This document shows positions 62,701-64,000 of a stretch of 64,000 nt of DNA, in pieces. The stretch is from Acorus gramineus (taxonomy: Eukaryota; Streptophyta; Magnoliopsida; Acorales; Acoraceae): NCBI GenBank assembly GCA_030737835.1, contig CM060853.1, forward strand, positions 4,916,086-4,980,085. The letters are read 5' to 3'. The notes beneath the pieces were generated by a model. That model did not search any database. It saw only the letters and a list, made by a program, of their open reading frames with translations, and was not told the DNA's origin. The position numbers and the translations under genes are program-made. Numbering within the stretch: the stretch's first letter is position 1; every line of letters starts with the position of its first letter.

Positions 62701-62986
62701 TTTTAGTTTTTCAGCTTTTCAAAAAACAAAAACGCGTCCCAACACGCAACCAAACGGGACTTTCATAATTGATGTATCATAAAAATGCCCCCAACCAAAG
62801 AAATAAAGAAATTTTATAAATACATACCTGACTTTTATTTATTTTAAATAAATGGTATGCGACTACTTAATTATATAATTATACCTGGCGTTTGTTGAGA
62901 AACATCCCAGTGCTCGTCCGCACGTTGCTCACAATACTCTTTCCAGCACCACCCGCAACCATCGATTGCTCCAGCTTGTCTTTCGC
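59783..62986 (-). CDS. P4H: Prolyl 4-hydroxylase with C-terminal ShKT domain, 5' end beyond the window
   Basis: Iron- and 2-oxoglutarate-dependent enzyme of the ER/Golgi that makes 4-hydroxyproline in wall proteins. Visible exons on the minus strand: 62986-62885, 61687-61630, 61095-60920, 60842-60782, 60108-59783; all in phase, about 240 codons. Motifs in order: AKDKLEQSMVAGGAGKSIVS; DEIVARIEARIAAWTFLP; the iron ligands His and Asp in YEPHFDFF; MYLSDVQKGGETVFP; DDSWSDCSKKGYAVKPKKGD; the distal His in SLHESCPVIEGEKW with the 2-oxoglutarate-binding Lys in SATKWIHVRSF. After about residue 196 of the visible part comes a six-cysteine ShKT domain (CVDDDELLCPKWASRGEC to CRKSCKLC). The signal-anchor exon or exons should lie to the right of 62986. 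None is visible up to 64000, so the gene is cut by the window or has a long first intron. Introns around exon 62986-62885 carry copies of one MITE family. Confidence 0.92.
62440..62761. mobile_element. hAT-like MITE family C, copy 2, in a P4H intron
   Basis: Starts GGGTTCATTTGAAAACACAT and ends GCAACCAAACGGGAC. Shares the long internal strings of family C. It lies between P4H exons 62986-62885 and 61687-61630. Confidence 0.75.
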
Positions 62987-63215
62987 CTTCTCTCCAAAAA
63001 AAAAAAAAAAAAACAAACACATGTATGTTGGAAATCCATTTGTATAAGTTTTTGTTTTTATAGAAATTAAAAGAAAACAATGTGTTTCTAAACGGTTTTA
63101 AAAATATGTTTAATTTAAAGGTTTGTTTCAATTTTTGATACAAAAAATTAAGTATATATATATATATTTTTAAACTAGAAAATGAGTTTTATAGAAATCA
63201 AGTTTTCATTAACTC

Positions 63216-63561
63216 TAGGGTCCGTTTGAAAACACTGATTGAAAAGTAGCTTTTGGAATAAAACTGCTTTTTAAGATGATTTTAGACTTTGACTTTTTTA
63301 GGATGTTTTTTTTAATTCATGAATCAATATTTGAAAGGAGTTTAATGTTTGGCAGAGAAAGTTGCTTTTCAATTCAAAAAATCGATTCCGACCAAAAAAA
63401 CGTTGTTTCTGAGCTTTTTAAAACACAGATTTCGAGGGAAAAATTAAAAGGAATCCAGCTTCCGATTCTACAAAAAGCTGTCCCGTTTGACTGCACGATT
63501 TTAACTTTTCAGCTTTTCAAAAAGCAAAAACGCGTTCAAACGCGATACCAAACAGGGCCTA
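63216..63561. mobile_element. hAT-like MITE family C, copy 3, upstream of the first visible P4H exon
   Basis: Ends TAGGGTCCGTTTGAAAACAC and, inverted, TAGGCCCTGTTTGG. Very similar to the copy at 62440-62761 and in the same orientation. Probably lies in a P4H intron if the missing exons are to the right. Confidence 0.75.
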
Positions 63562-64000
63562 AAACATAATTGTATTTTTCAAAAGAATTTCCAAATAAGG
63601 CTTTCCCAGTATCCGACCACCGTACACACTCAAAAATGGTTTCCAAGAGGCTAAAAGAAAGAAAATCAAAGAACAAAAATATATGAAAAATGATATATCG
63701 AACACCTTAGTAATCTTCAACTATTTTGATTTTTTAAGGTATATGATCAAGTGCGTATGGAAAGGTTGGCTGGGCAGTCCATTTTTTTTTCTCTTTTTAT
63801 CATTTTTTTCTCTTTATAATAATATTTATATTTTATAGTATATAATTCTTATGTTTTTATATAAATTTTTTTTGAAATTATTTTAAATATAAAAATTCAA
63901 AATATAATCTCCTGTATCAATATATTGTTGTGAAAATGTTACATACAATCTCTTTGCAGTCCCAATCCCAATTCTTACATGTTTTGATTTTTTAAAAAAT
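63562..64000. other. Right edge, nothing recognised
   Basis: AT-rich sequence. If the P4H gene continues to the right this is intron; no exon-like stretch is seen. Confidence 0.4.

Overview
This is nuclear DNA of a flowering plant. The introns are GT-AG, many exceed 1 kb, and the space between genes is AT-rich and packed with small DNA transposons. Coding exons of plant-specific gene types are recognisable, including a CCR4 with an N-terminal Cys/His finger, a kinase-less wall-associated-kinase-like protein, and a prolyl 4-hydroxylase with a ShKT tail. The species cannot be named from the sequence. No bacterial, organellar, CRISPR, rRNA or tRNA feature was seen.

Five protein-coding loci could be assembled exon by exon, with reading phase kept across every junction. 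(1) EXO84B-type exocyst subunit, minus strand, 20112 to 11647, 7 exons, 776 codons. (2) CCR4-type deadenylase, minus strand, 33870 to 26370, 11 exons, 604 codons. (3) A GT31 hydroxyproline O-galactosyltransferase (GALT), plus strand, 44215 to 46936. Six exons are intact but the expected first exon is not found in the window. (4) A GUB_WAK-type secreted or cell-surface protein without a kinase, plus strand, 55998 to 58462, 3 exons, 288 codons. (5) The 3' part of a prolyl 4-hydroxylase with a ShKT domain, minus strand, 62986 to 59783; its 5' exons lie beyond the right edge. Loci 3 to 5 belong to the plant wall and secretory pathway: GALT and P4H act in turn on hydroxyproline-rich glycoproteins, and exocyst delivers secretory vesicles. 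Their closeness here may be chance.

The most interesting non-coding signal is at 7509-8195. Two arms of about 83 nt form a strong inverted repeat about 520 bp apart, downstream of a TATA-like box. The 5' arm carries a sequence very like the miR3627/miR4376/miR5225 branch of the miR390 superfamily. It looks like a MIRNA gene with an unusually long loop that may hold an intron.

The rest is a mobile-element landscape. A Pack-MULE-like element in CCR4 intron 2 carries a fragment of a quinone-oxidoreductase gene, and a neighbouring repeat unit preserves the empty target site. A 2.1 kb terminal-inverted-repeat transposon (49447-51550) has CACCC-type subterminal motifs and an internal minisatellite. 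There are Tourist-like MITE copies with TTA duplications, several hAT-like MITEs including one with a clean 8-bp target duplication, long-TIR and foldback Mutator-like elements, two LINE 3' remnants inside host introns, LTR-like fossils around 37.4-39.8 kb, and tandem duplications at 10.1-10.8 kb and 41.4-42.6 kb.
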